Shown in pieces: positions 1 to 10,700 of a stretch of 64,000 bases of DNA. Position 1 is the first letter of the stretch. The number at the start of each line of letters is the position of its first letter. The DNA comes from Podarcis raffonei (taxonomy: Eukaryota; Chordata; Lepidosauria; Squamata; Lacertidae). The stretch lies in the NCBI RefSeq assembly GCF_027172205.1, contig NC_070614.1, positions 44,507,001 through 44,571,000 of the forward strand, given 5' to 3'. The notes under the pieces were generated by a model, which made no database searches, was not told where the DNA came from, and was given only the letters and a program-made list of their open reading frames with translations. A program made the translations under genes and the position numbers.

Positions 1-529
1 CCAAAAAGAGCTACATGCCCAGAAAACATCTCACACAAAGGAGGACCAATGACTACCAGAAAATCCACAATTGTCCAGCATTCTTGTTTGTGAAATTACT
101 GAAGCAAAGGCTACGCTAGCTGTATCATTGTTTGGGCGGAGAATGAGCATTATAATCTTCTTGAGTTTGTGTGATTCTAAGTTTGGGATGCATACATCTT
201 GAGACAGTTGTAGCTGGTGAATAAGCCTAAGGTGGGCATAAGCACTCCTAGCCACCAAAAAGAAACATAGAAACTCCTGCTTCAGAAGGAGTGCAACCCC
301 TCCCATAACAGGTTTTGCACATAATTCCCAAGCAGGAGTGCCAAGCTTGGCCCCACAACTATGGGTGCCAGGGCTGTGGGGGTCATGCAGTGTGAATAAC
401 CCTGGCACCAAAATTTGTGGGTGCCCAGCCCCTTCAAGGGGGATTTTGTGGGTGCTAGGGCCAACCCAGAGTTGGCACCTATGTTCCCAAGCATGGGAAA
501 CACCCACCCAAAGTACTCCTCTCTTATAA

Positions 530-800
530 GGATTCAACCCCCACCCAATCCATCACTCCCTCCAGACACCTGGGCAGTACCTTCACCACCTTCTCTCTTT
601 CCAATCTAGTGAAGAGAGAGAGCTGCAGATCATCAGCATACAGATGACACTGTGTTCCAGATCCTAGGATATGATTCTGAAGTGTTCCATACAGATGATA
701 AATGGCAACAAAACACAGAATGGGTCCTAAAGGGACACCAAAGCCCAAAAGCCATGGCATGGTTCCCTAGTATTAGTTTCTCAGATTGACCATGCAGGTA
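530..800 (-). mobile_element. L2/CR1-type LINE fragment (reverse transcriptase)
   Basis: Read on the minus strand this gives degenerate reverse-transcriptase sequence with a GVPLGPIL stretch (family GVPQGSIL) and a YADDLQL active-site box, followed by an RCLEGVMDW stretch typical of L2/CR1 ORF2. It is short, decayed and truncated at both ends. Confidence 0.7.
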
Positions 801-1068
801 GGAACAGAACCACTGTAATGGGTTATGTTTAATTGCCATCTCATTGAGTCACAACAAAGAACATATATAAAATCCTTAAAGAAAATGCAGTTAGGTTGTG
901 AAGTGAGATTAGATTGAATTCTGGTGCAGCTGAAAGAGTGGATGGTCTAGGTATAAATATTGCAGTCTTGTTGAGTTTGTACAATGATTAGAGGAGCAGC
1001 TCTTTACCACACTGTATGTGACACCTGTGCACATATGGATCATATATTTCACACTATTAGTCCTCATA

Positions 1069-1415
1069 GGTAAAGGTAAAGGTACCCCTGCCCGTACGGG
1101 CCAGTCTTGACAGACTCTGGGGTTGTGCGCCCATCTCACTCAGCGCTGTCCGCAGACACTTCCGGGTCACGTGGCCAGCGTGACATCGCTGCTCTGGCGA
1201 GCCAGAGCCGCACACGGAAACACCGTTTACCTTCCCGCTGGTAAGTGGTCCCTATTTATCTACTTGCACCCGGGGGTGCTTTCGAACTGCTAGGTTGGCA
1301 GGCGCTGGGACCGAGCAGCGGGAGCGCACCCCGCCGTGGGGATTCGAACCGCTGACCTTTCGATCGGCAAGCCCTAGGCGCTGAGGCTTTTACCCACAGC
1401 GCCACCTGCGTCCCT
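1069..1415 (-). mobile_element. Sauria-type tRNA-derived SINE
   Basis: On the minus strand the element starts with a tRNA-like head carrying an A box (TGGCGCTGTGGG) and a B box (GGTTCGAATCC) and ends with the tail GGTACCTTTACCTTTACC. It is flanked by a 14-bp target-site duplication, TATTAGTCCTCATA, at 1055-1068 and 1416-1429. The 3' end resembles BovB LINEs, which mobilise this SINE class. The direct repeat and the absence of the insert in paralogous introns set its limits. Confidence 0.85.
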
Positions 1416-1506
1416 TATTAGTCCTCATATTTACTGCTAAATCACCTGATATTGGATATTACATTGATCCCCCAAAACATTTATCTTTTCCTACGTCTTT
1501 GGATAG

Positions 1507-1633
1507 GTGCCACCCCCTTCTGTATGTAATGACATCTGCCATTCTGGATACGGGAAGAAAAAGAAGGAGGGGAAGAAGTTTTGCTGCTATGACTGTGATC
1601 AATGTCCAGAAGGAATGATCTCAAATGAGAAAG
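1507..1633 (+). CDS. Gene A exon 5 (cysteine-rich linker)
   Basis: Acceptor ATAG precedes 1507 and donor GT follows 1633. Phase 0 entry, one base carried over. It encodes 42 residues from VPPPSVCN to MISNEK, with the lysine run [14 protein letters not shown]. Confidence 0.93.
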
Positions 1634-3318
1634 GTGGACAATGTCATCTTAAGACAATACCAAACAATGCAATTTATTTTAGTAAGCTCTGGGTTCTTCA
1701 GCAAGGGAAGCAAGGGAAGGCTTAAAATATGGCTTGATGTGTTTTTCTCATTGTTTATAGATAACATCAATATAATTTTATCTTTAAAACATCTTGCAGA
1801 AAATATTTTAAAATGGGAGATAATATATTTTTCCTCCAACTTCTATAAAGTTTTGGGGGAATATAAGTTGTGGTTTCTCCTCTATGAACACCCTGTTTGA
1901 TGACAGGGTGAAAGTCTCATTAAAGTCACCTTTCTGGGCCACAGAGATTTCAGCTGTAACGTACTCATTTTTATATGTAGTATATGATTTGAGGGGAAAG
2001 GAGGGAAGGGTTATAAAAGCAGATGTTCTTCGTGGGAAAAAATAATCCAGATTTAATACATGACCTTTATTTTTTCTTAATCTAAGACGGTGGTTCCCAA
2101 TTGGTGGTCTGTGAACCCCATGGGGTCCGCATAGCCAACACAGGCTGTCTGTGGCACCATATGCACAATAAACACTACTAGAAATATAGCAACAATTTCA
2201 AAAGTAGGGGGTCCATGTTTGACTTTTGAAAAACAGGGGGTCCACAGTACTTAGCTAATTAGGAACCGCTGATCAAGGGTAAAAGCATTTGGGTTGAAAG
2301 TTTTGAAACATTTTGAAATGGAAAACAAAATGCTAGATGGACTAATTGTGAGGAAATTCTTAAGAATAGTATTGGTTGCTTCAAATTGTCATGCATTGTT
2401 CGTTTGTTTTCAGACATGGAAACATGTGTCAGTTGCCCAGCAGATCAATATCCAAACAAAGACCAGGATCTATGCATTCCTAAGATTCCAAACTTCTTAG
2501 CTTTTCATGAAACGTTGGCCATTGTTTCAGCTACTCCGGCACTTCTATTCTCTCTGATCACAATTCTGGTGCTCAGCATCTTCATTAAGCATCGGGATAC
2601 AGCTATCGTCAAAGCCAACAACAGAAGCCTCACCTATATTCTCCTCATCTCCCTCTTCCTGTGTTTCCTCTGCTCTTTGTTGTTCATTGGAAAACCTAAT
2701 AAGGTGACCTGCCTTCTCCGACAAAACGCTTTTGGCATTGTCTTCTCTGTGGCCCTCTCTAGCATCTTAGCCAAAACCATACTAGTGGTTTTGGCATTCA
2801 TGGCTACCAAACCAGGATCCAGTATCAGGAGATGGGTAGGAAAAGAACTGACTTACTCCATTGTCCTTTCCTCCTCTATGGTTCAAGTAGGAATCTGTGC
2901 CTTCTGGCTTGGAGCCTCTCCCCCTTTCCCAGATTTGGATACACACTCAATGAATGAAGAAATTGTAGTGTTATGTAATGAAGGGTCAATCCTGATGTTC
3001 TATTGTGTTTTGGGCTACCTGGGCTTCCTGGCCACTGTCAGTTTCACTGTGGCCTTCTTAGCCAGGAAGTTGCCTGACAGTTTCAATGAAGCCAAGTTCA
3101 TCACCTTCAGCATGCTGGTCTTTTGCAGTGTTTGGCTCTCCTTTATTCCAACTTACCTGAGCACCAGAGGAAAATACATGGTGGCTGTGGAGATCTTCTC
3201 GATCTTGGCTTCCAGTACTGGCTTACTGGCTTGCCTCTTTTTCCCAAAATGCTACATTATTGTGGTGAGACCTGACCTTAACAACAGACAGCAGCTGACA
3301 CAAAAAAAGTATAAATGA
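1507..3318 (+). CDS. V2R gene A, partial (exons 5-6 only)
   Basis: The 3' part of a vomeronasal type-2 receptor, a class C GPCR expected in vomeronasal sensory neurons. Joined 1507-1633 and 2414-3318 give 343 residues plus stop. Exon 5 supplies the cysteine-rich linker ([14 protein letters not shown]). Exon 6 completes it ([13 protein letters not shown]) and encodes seven membrane segments with the family's KANNR first intracellular loop, an [14 protein letters not shown] stretch in the sixth helix region and [11 protein letters not shown] at the tail. It ends [12 protein letters not shown], one codon longer than the other four. Frame stays open and the splice phase fits (one base left over in exon 5). 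Exons 1-4 are presumably left of the window, so intactness of the whole gene cannot be judged. Vmn2r26-like is the likely database label. Confidence 0.92.
2088..2271. mobile_element. hAT-like non-autonomous DNA transposon (MITE)
   Basis: In intron 5 of gene A. Ends form imperfect terminal inverted repeats (GGTGGTTCCCAA on the left, AGGAACCGCT on the right), with the CAGTGGTTCCCAA-type ends seen in hAT elements. The body has no coding capacity. Flanking duplication is too diverged to fix. Confidence 0.6.
2414..3318 (+). CDS. Gene A exon 6 (seven-transmembrane domain)
   Basis: Acceptor TTTTCAG ends at 2413. The exon runs open to TGA at 3316-3318. It encodes CRD cysteines, then TM1-TM7 with [13 protein letters not shown] after TM1 and [10 protein letters not shown] around TM6. 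Confidence 0.95.
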
Positions 3319-4778
3319 CAGAATATTTTGTGGTTCTTTGGGGTCTTGGGCTATGTGGATTCGCTTGTAGGTATCATTTTCCCTGTATTTTTCAAAGCAG
3401 GAAATTACCAGAAAATTTTCTTCCCCACCCTACCTTCTCCTGCATCTCCATAGCTGTCCCACATTTTGGTCAAGGGGCTCTTTCTTTCCTGGGCAAGTCT
3501 GGGGAGAACATAGGTAGTTGCAGAGAGAGGAGAGGGAGAGAAACACAGGAATATTGCCTAATACTGAGAGCAGTTGTCTATCTAGAAGGATTGTGCATTG
3601 GATTTGGCAGTCCTGAGCCAAGTTGGGTCTATTTGGAAGGAGTTTGGCATCAGTCAAGATGAACTGGGACAGCTATGGATCACTCCTGGTCAACTTAGAT
3701 GCTCCAGAATTATCTGTGGCTGTCTTGCAGTGAATCAGACAGGAAGTGAACATAGGCATCAGGCTGGAAAATTCTGATGTGGTCTAGCCCTAACTGAATG
3801 TGTCTTCCCAGGTAACTGTAGGAGGCTGATTGCTTGATTCTGCTTCCCACCTGATGCCCCACCCCACAGTATCCCTGCCTTCATTAAACAGCTGTTAAGT
3901 AGAGACAGAGGTCCTGTATGGTGCTTCATCAAAAACAGCTTCCCCACAAATAAGTTGTTTGCAAAAGAGCACCCTTCAGAATTGAAACACCACCACCCCA
4001 GCTCTAAATCCTGAATAGGAAAGAGATGCAGACTCTTCCCCCCATTTCCCTCCCAGCCATATGCTTAATTAAAGCTTTTTCTACAAATTAAGCATTAGGT
4101 CAGTTCTTGAACTAAATCAGGAATGGATCTGAGATAGTTCCAGAGGAGTTTCCTCAGGCCTTGCTGAGTGATCACTGTGTGTGGCTGGCAACTGGCTCAG
4201 GAGATGGGAGAGTTGAAATGCTCCCATCAGTCCTCTTCACCAGGCATACCTCATTGGTACTGGATAATTTGTTTTAATTATTCTGATTGCAGATTCTATC
4301 ATTGTTATATGTCAATAAATATAACATGTTACCAGTGTTTCTTCTCTCGAGTTTTCTTGGGCAAATGACACTGTGTTAATTACCAAGCTTACCATGCCCC
4401 CTACATAAACAAATTATTTTAAGAAATGAATGACAATTTCATGGGGACAGTAGTTCTGTTAAATCATGGGTCATGTTTTATGTGTTGCATTTTGAAGCCT
4501 CTGCACTTATTCATTTATATTATTTGTAACATCTTGATGATCTCCGACCCCCACTGTGCCTCAATAGCCAATTGAAGCAGAGCATTTAAAAGTGCTCCAC
4601 ACTGGAAATCACATGGTCACTCCATGAGAAATTTTAGGTGCAAAAACACACCTCTAACATTTTAAAACTGGGACATCAACATTTCTAGAATCTCATGCTT
4701 GGATTGATAGGGGGCTGTGAAGGGAGAAAGGAAATGACTCACTTTGCCATAGATACTGCACCAGGCTCAGAGGGCTCT

Positions 4779-5108
4779 TGTTGTTGTTTAGTCGTGTCCG
4801 ACTCTTCGTGACCCGATGGACTAGAGCACAACAGGCACTTCTGTCTTCCACTGCCTCCCGCAGTTTGGTCAAACTCATGCTGGTAGCTTCGAGAACACTG
4901 TCCAACCATCTCGTCCTCTGTCGTCCCCTTCTCCTTGTGCCCTCCATCTTTCCCAACATCAGGGTCTTTTCCAGGGAGTCTTCTCTTCTCATGAGGTGGC
5001 CAAAGTATTGGAGCCTCAGCTTCAGGATCTGTCCTTCCAGTGAGCACTCAGGGCTGATTTCCTTAAGAATGAATAGGTTTGATCTTCTTGCAGTCCATGG
5101 GACTCTCA
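4779..5108 (-). mobile_element. BovB (RTE) LINE, 5'-truncated 3' end
   Basis: The minus strand encodes the C-terminal end of BovB ORF2 (QYFGHLMRREDSLEKTLMLG, then RRRGRQRTRWLDSV and KLREAVEDR) and ends with the CACGACTAAACAACAACA tail. A 10-bp direct repeat AGAGGGCTCT at 4769-4778 and 5109-5118 is the target-site duplication. The C-D and B-C intergenic regions have the empty site. BovB is known for horizontal transfer and is abundant in squamates. Confidence 0.93.
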
Positions 5109-5403
5109 AGAGGGCTCTAATACTTGACAAAGCCTTGACAGTTAAAGATCACACCAGACATGAGGCATTTTTCTATAGCTCAAACCTTCCTTACACCAAG
5201 GGTTTAGAATCTGTGCATCTTCAGATGTTTCAGGACCACAGCTTCCATCAGCTTACAATTGACCATTATTATCAAGGATGGTAGAAGCTATAGTCCAGAA
5301 ACATCTGGATGGTGCAACGTTGCCTATCACTGCCTTACACTGATGGGCCACCCTGACAGCCTTCAGAATTACCACTTCTTACCAGAGTAAGAAAGGGATG
5401 GCA

Positions 5404-5850
5404 CAGACATCCCCAAGCATGCCACTCTGCTTCAAACAATATATATGTGCTCTTTCAAAAGTAGCTAGACTGTATTATCCAGAGTCCCTATATGGTTTGC
5501 ACCCTTTCCATCATTGTTCCCAAGATCCAGTAAGTGTCACAGAGTGTAGGCACCCCCAGCCATAGGAAATTAGACAAGTGGGGAAAGGATGAGGTTGGCT
5601 TATCTCTAAAAATTATTTTGCCCAATGTGGGGCTTGAACTCATGACTCTGAGAGTATGCTCTACCAACTGAGCTATCCTAGCAGTTTTTAGATGATGCCA
5701 GAGAGATTCCCATGCATGCCACATTGCTTCAAACAGTACATATGTGTTGTTTCTAGAGTGTCTAGACTGCATTAGTCAGGGCCTGTACATTTGGATATGG
5801 TTAGGACTCTCCTGCATTGTATCCAAGATCCAGTTAGTGGGGTGGATAGC
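5404..5850. repeat. Local duplication upstream of gene B
   Basis: Two diverged copies of one segment, about 5404-5540 and 5695-5845, both running from CATGCCAC and GCTTCAAACA to CCAAGATCCAG, are separated by a stretch that includes a tRNA-like SINE head. Paralogous regions of C, D and E have one copy. Confidence 0.55.
5615..5692 (-). mobile_element. tRNA-like SINE head fragment
   Basis: On the minus strand it reads like a tRNA (ATAGCTCAGTTGGTAGAGC D-arm with A box; GAGTTCAAGCCCC T-arm with B box) followed by ACATTGGGCAAAA. That extension and a weak anticodon arm indicate a tRNA-derived SINE piece, not a functional tRNA gene. Confidence 0.55.
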
Positions 5851-5924
5851 AATGTCTGATCAGTGTCACCTAGTTGAGAGAGTGTAGGAGGCCCCAGCAA
5901 GGTATTCTAGGAAGAGGTGGTGTT

Positions 5925-6035
5925 TTGTTTGGGTTTGGGGTCTTTTTTTAGTTATGGGTGTCCTGCATTAGCAAGCAGATTGGGCAAGATGGCCTTTGAG
6001 ATCCCTTCCTAACCTTTGATTCTGTGATGTGGCAG
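5925..6035 (+). repeat. CR1-like / CR1-mobilised SINE 3' end
   Basis: A decayed 3' tail (CTGCATTAGCAAGCAGATTG, then GATCCCTTCCTAACC and GATTCTGTGATG). The 3' short repeat resembles CR1 LINE ends. The same relic lies at the same distance upstream of genes C, D and E, so it predates the duplications. Confidence 0.45.
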
Positions 6036-6099
6036 ATATGTTTACTTCAGCAGTTCTCCTACTGGTGATCCAACATAGAGTCCAACAACATTGTGAAAG

Positions 6100-6485
6100 T
6101 GATTATATCCCCTGTAATTATTAAAATTATTATAATCAATTCACCCGGCAAAGCTCCAGGAGGCAGAATGGGAAATAAAAAATGAAAACGTAAATCTGAA
6201 ATGATTTAAAGCACCCCGGTGTTCCAAAGACAGCTATGGTAAGGCAGAAGAGGTGAGGCCAGGATCTGTTATTTCAGAGAGTTTTGCTTTTCATTGTATC
6301 AATTAGATCTCAAATCATGACATTTTATATAGCATTCGATCAGTTTTTTTGACATTATTGAAGTTAATGAAAAGGTTGATACAGGTCTGCTTAAGTACTG
6401 AATTGCTGGAGTTGGCTGCCATCAAATCCATCCTGTTCAAGTCAGACTGATGATAGTAACAATATTGTAGAGAGGCAGAGAGTCC
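6100..6485 (+). promoter_or_regulatory. Conserved 5' flank of V2R gene B
   Basis: About 390 bp upstream of exon 1 is alignable in genes B, C, D and E, including GACTGATGATAGTAACAATA 30-60 bp before the start. It probably holds the promoter and 5' untranslated region. No TATA box or known site is conserved across all four, so this is a candidate region only. Confidence 0.35.
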
Positions 6486-6724
6486 ATGTGTAGAAGGATA
6501 TTTGGGATCAGGATGTTGTTGCTGCTGCTTCTCCTGCTGCTTCCCAATATGGTGCCCAAAGTGCACACTGTTGTTTGCAGCAGAAATAATCCTGTGCATA
6601 TTCCACATGAGTGGTATGAACCAGGTGACCTTATCATTGGCGGGATAGCATCTCATATCTTTTACATGTACCCCAAGCTTTCCTTCAATATACACCCTTC
6701 TCGTGTCTTTATTGATCTCCCAGT
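6486..6724 (+). CDS. Gene B exon 1 (signal peptide, N terminus)
   Basis: Starts [20 protein letters not shown], a hydrophobic signal peptide, then [16 protein letters not shown], the usual V2R start of the ligand domain. Donor GTAAGT follows 6724 and leaves two bases of a codon. Confidence 0.9.
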
Positions 6725-7724
6725 GTAAGTAAAATGTCCTTAACATTATTTTATTTGTTATTTATACATTGATATCTGGATATCTGACAGAAAAGTACTT
6801 TGATTGCTTTGGGGAAAAGTTTTACATTTAAAAAAAAAAAAAACAAATGGACATTTTCTATAACAAATATCCATGCACATACTGTAGGCTATGCCTAAAC
6901 TGTTAATTAGACATCAGAAAACATTCTCCTTCACCAATTCTGGAAAGATAAAGAGAAAGGAGAGTAGGAGAAAGAGAAAGTGGGTAAGATGATATAAGAA
7001 CTGCTCTCCAACATACAGCCAAGCAGTTAGCCAGTCATGTTTGCTGATGATTCTAAAATGTTTAGTTATTAAAAAATAACACCGATTGCAAAGCACTACA
7101 AAATAATCTCTGCATACTGGTTGCATGAGCCTTAAAATGGCAAAGGCAATTCAATTTAAGCAAGTGTAAAGTGAGGCTTATTCCAGGCTAAAAAATATAT
7201 TAATTTTACTTAAATACCTATGGCATCTGAACTAGTGGTGAATGATCAGGAATGAGCCCTTGGGTCATAGCAGATAACACAGTGAAAATGTGGACACAGG
7301 GTGCATCTGTGCTAGAATTCCATTCTAGCAAACATCACTTTAGGAACTGCCAATGGCAGTGACCACACTTGGTACACTATGTACTGTTCTGGTCAATTCA
7401 CCTAAGAAGGGATGGTGTAGAGCTGGAAAAAGCTCACCTGAGGCCCTTCTTCATGTGCCTCCTCCATGAGAGGTCTGGAGGGTGGCAACACAACAATGGG
7501 GCTTTTTGCTCCCCACTTATGGAATTCTCTCCCCAGGCGAGCTCAGCTGCCACCTTCGTTACATATCTTTAAGCACCAGGCAAAAACATTCTCTTCTCCC
7601 AGGCCTTTGGCTAATTGAACAATCTATGCCATTTTAAACTGGGGCACTGTTTTTAGCTCATACTGTGCTATATATTTCATGTTTTTTTATTGTAAACCGC
7701 CATATGATCCTCAGATGAAGGGTG

Positions 7725-7771
<47 letters not shown>

Positions 7772-10700
7772 ATGACTAAACTGGCGGGCTGTACCCTCTC
7801 CTTTCAGTTCTAGATTTTATGCTCTGTTTAATTCTCCCATAAAACAGTAACTCACTTTGTTTGCAGGGTGATGACAAAGTTGTACCAACACCTCCTTGCC
7901 TTGGTGTTTGCCATTGATGAGATCAACGAGAATCCCAAGATCTTGCCCAATGTCACGCTTGGGTTCCACATCTATGATAGCTATTATGATTCAAAGATGA
8001 CCTACCGAACCACTCTGGATCTGCTCTTTAAATCGTGTCACTTTCTCCCCAACTACATATGTAGCATCCAGAAAAATGTAGTAGGAGTCATTGGGGGATT
8101 TGGCTCTGAGACTTCTTTGTGCATGGCAGACATCTTAGGTCTTTACAAGATTCCACAGGTAGAATATGGGAATTAAAATAATAATAATGAAATTTCACAC
8201 AATAATAAACTCTCCCCCTCTCCTTCCACTAGAAACCTGCTGATTCATGAATATGGACAGGTTAAAAAGGAAGAGTAAAAGAGACTGCAGTATATAACTA
8301 TATTAGAGAGGTATAACGTGGGTGAGAAGGGCAATGTTCCAAAGAATGTGTGTTTAATGCATATAATGTAAGATTGCTTGAAAATTTCCAAGCATTGGTG
8401 GCAATAGAAAGATGAAATGGAGAAAAGAGACTTCCTTGGAAGCAAAATCCAGGTTTGGGGCAAGTACTCTTTGATGAGAGAATCCCAGCAGAGATTTAAA
8501 ACCACAAAACATGCTGCATAATAACGCACAGAAATATAAGCTCGTAGAATAATAGCTAAAGCACATTGTGACAATCTTCCCAATAAACAGATACTTATCT
8601 GGAGGTAATTGGAATGTTTACAACACTTACAACACTTATATTCAGATAAACGTGTTGGGAGTTCTTGTTTCCACTTGGACAGTTTGGTTTTTCTTTTTTC
8701 AGATTTCATATGGTTCATTTGAATCAGTCATGAATGAACAAACCAAGTTCCCTTCCTTTTATCGCATGGTCCCCAATGAAGGACTTCAGTATCAAGGAAT
8801 TATCCAGTTACTTTTGTATTTTGGATGGAAATGGGTTGGGCTCCTCACTCCAGATAATGAAGCTGGAGAACATTTCTTGCGGGCAATTGAGCCAATGCTT
8901 TACAAGAATCGGATCTGTTCAGCATTCACAGAAAAGATTTGGTACCATCTGCATGTCACTGGTAACATGTTTGATACAGTAGATGATATGGTACGTGGAT
9001 CAAAGCTCTTCACACAAGCTTTCATAATGAGCAAAGCCAATGCTGTTGTTATATATGGAGAAAGTCAATCTATTGCATGGCTGTTAAATGTTGCAAAGAC
9101 AGTGAAGATAACTCAGCTATTATATCATCCATATATGAAGTTACCTGAAGGAAAAGTGTGGATTACAACAGCTCAAATCGATTTCACATTACATACAGTT
9201 CAAAAAAATACTGATATTAACTTACAAATGTTCCATGGTGCTCTCTCCTTTGGTATCCACTCCAAGGAGACTCACAGCTTTCAAGACTTTCTTCAGCATG
9301 TAAATCCTTATTGGGAAGAGGGTGATGGCTTTATCAAAGATTTATGGGAACAAGCATTTGGTTGTTCACTCTCAAAATCCACTGCATCAAAATACTTTTA
9401 TGTCACATGTACTGGAGAGGAGATGCTGGAGAGCCTTCCTGCATCATTTTTTGAAATGAGCATGACTGGCCACAGTTACAGCATCTACAATGCTGTCTAT
9501 GCTTTGGCACATGCCTTACAGATCATGTTTCCAGCTGGAGCCAACCACAAAGGAACAGAGAGTGGAGAAAGACTCTCTCATCAGAATTTGAAACCTTGGC
9601 AGGTAGGGTTTCCTGTTACAAGGTGTACAGTTTACAAAATATTCTGTGTTGTGCAAAGCCTTGATATATTATCTACATTGGCAATGCACTATAAGTAAAG
9701 AAAGAAACCTTGAGAACTAAAATAATTTTATTATATCAGAGATGGGAATTAGAAAAGTTCTTATAATAATAAAAAGACTTTAGATTACATAGGCATTCCT
9801 CTTACCTACGGTTAACAGCACAAATTAGCCAAGTGGAGTGCAAATCAAACAGCCTTAAATGACCCTTGTAGCTTTCTGAAGTTTCTCAAAATCTGGTGGA
9901 GTGTCCATGAAAATTTCTGGTTTCCTTGGTAATTCCAGCACATATGATACAGAGATCTAGCAAAATTCAGGGATTCCAGAAATGAAGGAAACGAAAGCCA
10001 TGCACACCCTCCAATTAACAACAAAAACAACAACATCTGGCTGGGTTTCCCTAACTGCTCTGGGCGGCTCACAGCATATATCAAAACATACTAAAACATA
10101 ATTTAATAATTATGTTTTCCAATACAGGGCTGCCTTCAGGTGTCTTCTAAAAGTCAGTTAGCTGTTTATTTCCTTGATATCTGAAGGCAGGGTATTCCAC
10201 AGGGAGGGCACCACTACTGAGAAGTCCCTCTGCCTAGTTCCCTGTAACTTCACTTCTCGCAGTGAGGGAACCAGCAGAAGACCCTTGAAGGAGGAACGAT
10301 GGGGGTGGAGATGCTCCTTCAGGTATACTGGGCCGTGGCCATTTAGGGCTTTAAAGGTCAGCACCAACACTTTGAATTGTGCTCGGAAATGCACTGGGAG
10401 CCAATAAAGATCCTTTAGGACCGGTGTTATATGGTCCCAGCAGCCACCCCCAGTCACCAGTCTAGCTGCCACATTCTGGATTAGTTGTAGTTTCCGAGTC
10501 ACCTTCAAAGGTGGCACCACATAGAGTTTATTGCAGTAGTCCAAGCATGAGATAACCTGTGGCTCCATGGATAGCTGTGAGTCCAAAATGACCCCCAGAC
10601 TGCACACCTGGTCCTTTAGAGGCACAGTTACTCCATTCAGGACCAGAGAGTCTCCCACACCTGCCCATTCCCTGACTTTGTAGACCTTGTGGTTCTCTTT

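Larger units (their letters stand above)
1..1506 (+). other. Intron 4 (3' part) of V2R gene A
   Basis: The first 250 bases match the segment that follows exon 4 in genes C, D and E (for example near 26605-26760), so the window opens inside intron 4 of gene A and exon 4 should lie just to the left. Positions 270-530 hold a repeat-like stretch that I cannot name. An L2/CR1 fragment and a Sauria SINE follow and are listed separately. No exon was found here. Confidence 0.7.
3319..6485. other. Intergenic A-B
   Basis: The 3' flank of gene A (a possible polyadenylation signal AATAAA at 4314-4319) and the 5' flank of gene B. Positions 4360-4770 and 5119-5540 match the C-D intergenic region near 35340-36010 and 37010-37160. 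It contains a BovB insert, a tRNA-SINE head and a CR1-like end, each listed. No other gene was seen. Confidence 0.6.

Noticed and set aside
4693-5130. Coding frame on the minus strand between A and B
   Set aside because: It is the C-terminal end of BovB ORF2, not a host gene.
5615-5692. Possible tRNA gene on the minus strand
   Set aside because: The anticodon arm pairs poorly, and the flanking TTGGGCAAAA extension marks a tRNA-derived SINE.
6315-6746. 143-codon antisense frame over gene B exon 1
   Set aside because: It overlaps the signal-peptide exon, and its similarity to antisense frames at 37651 and 52280 comes from the exon itself.
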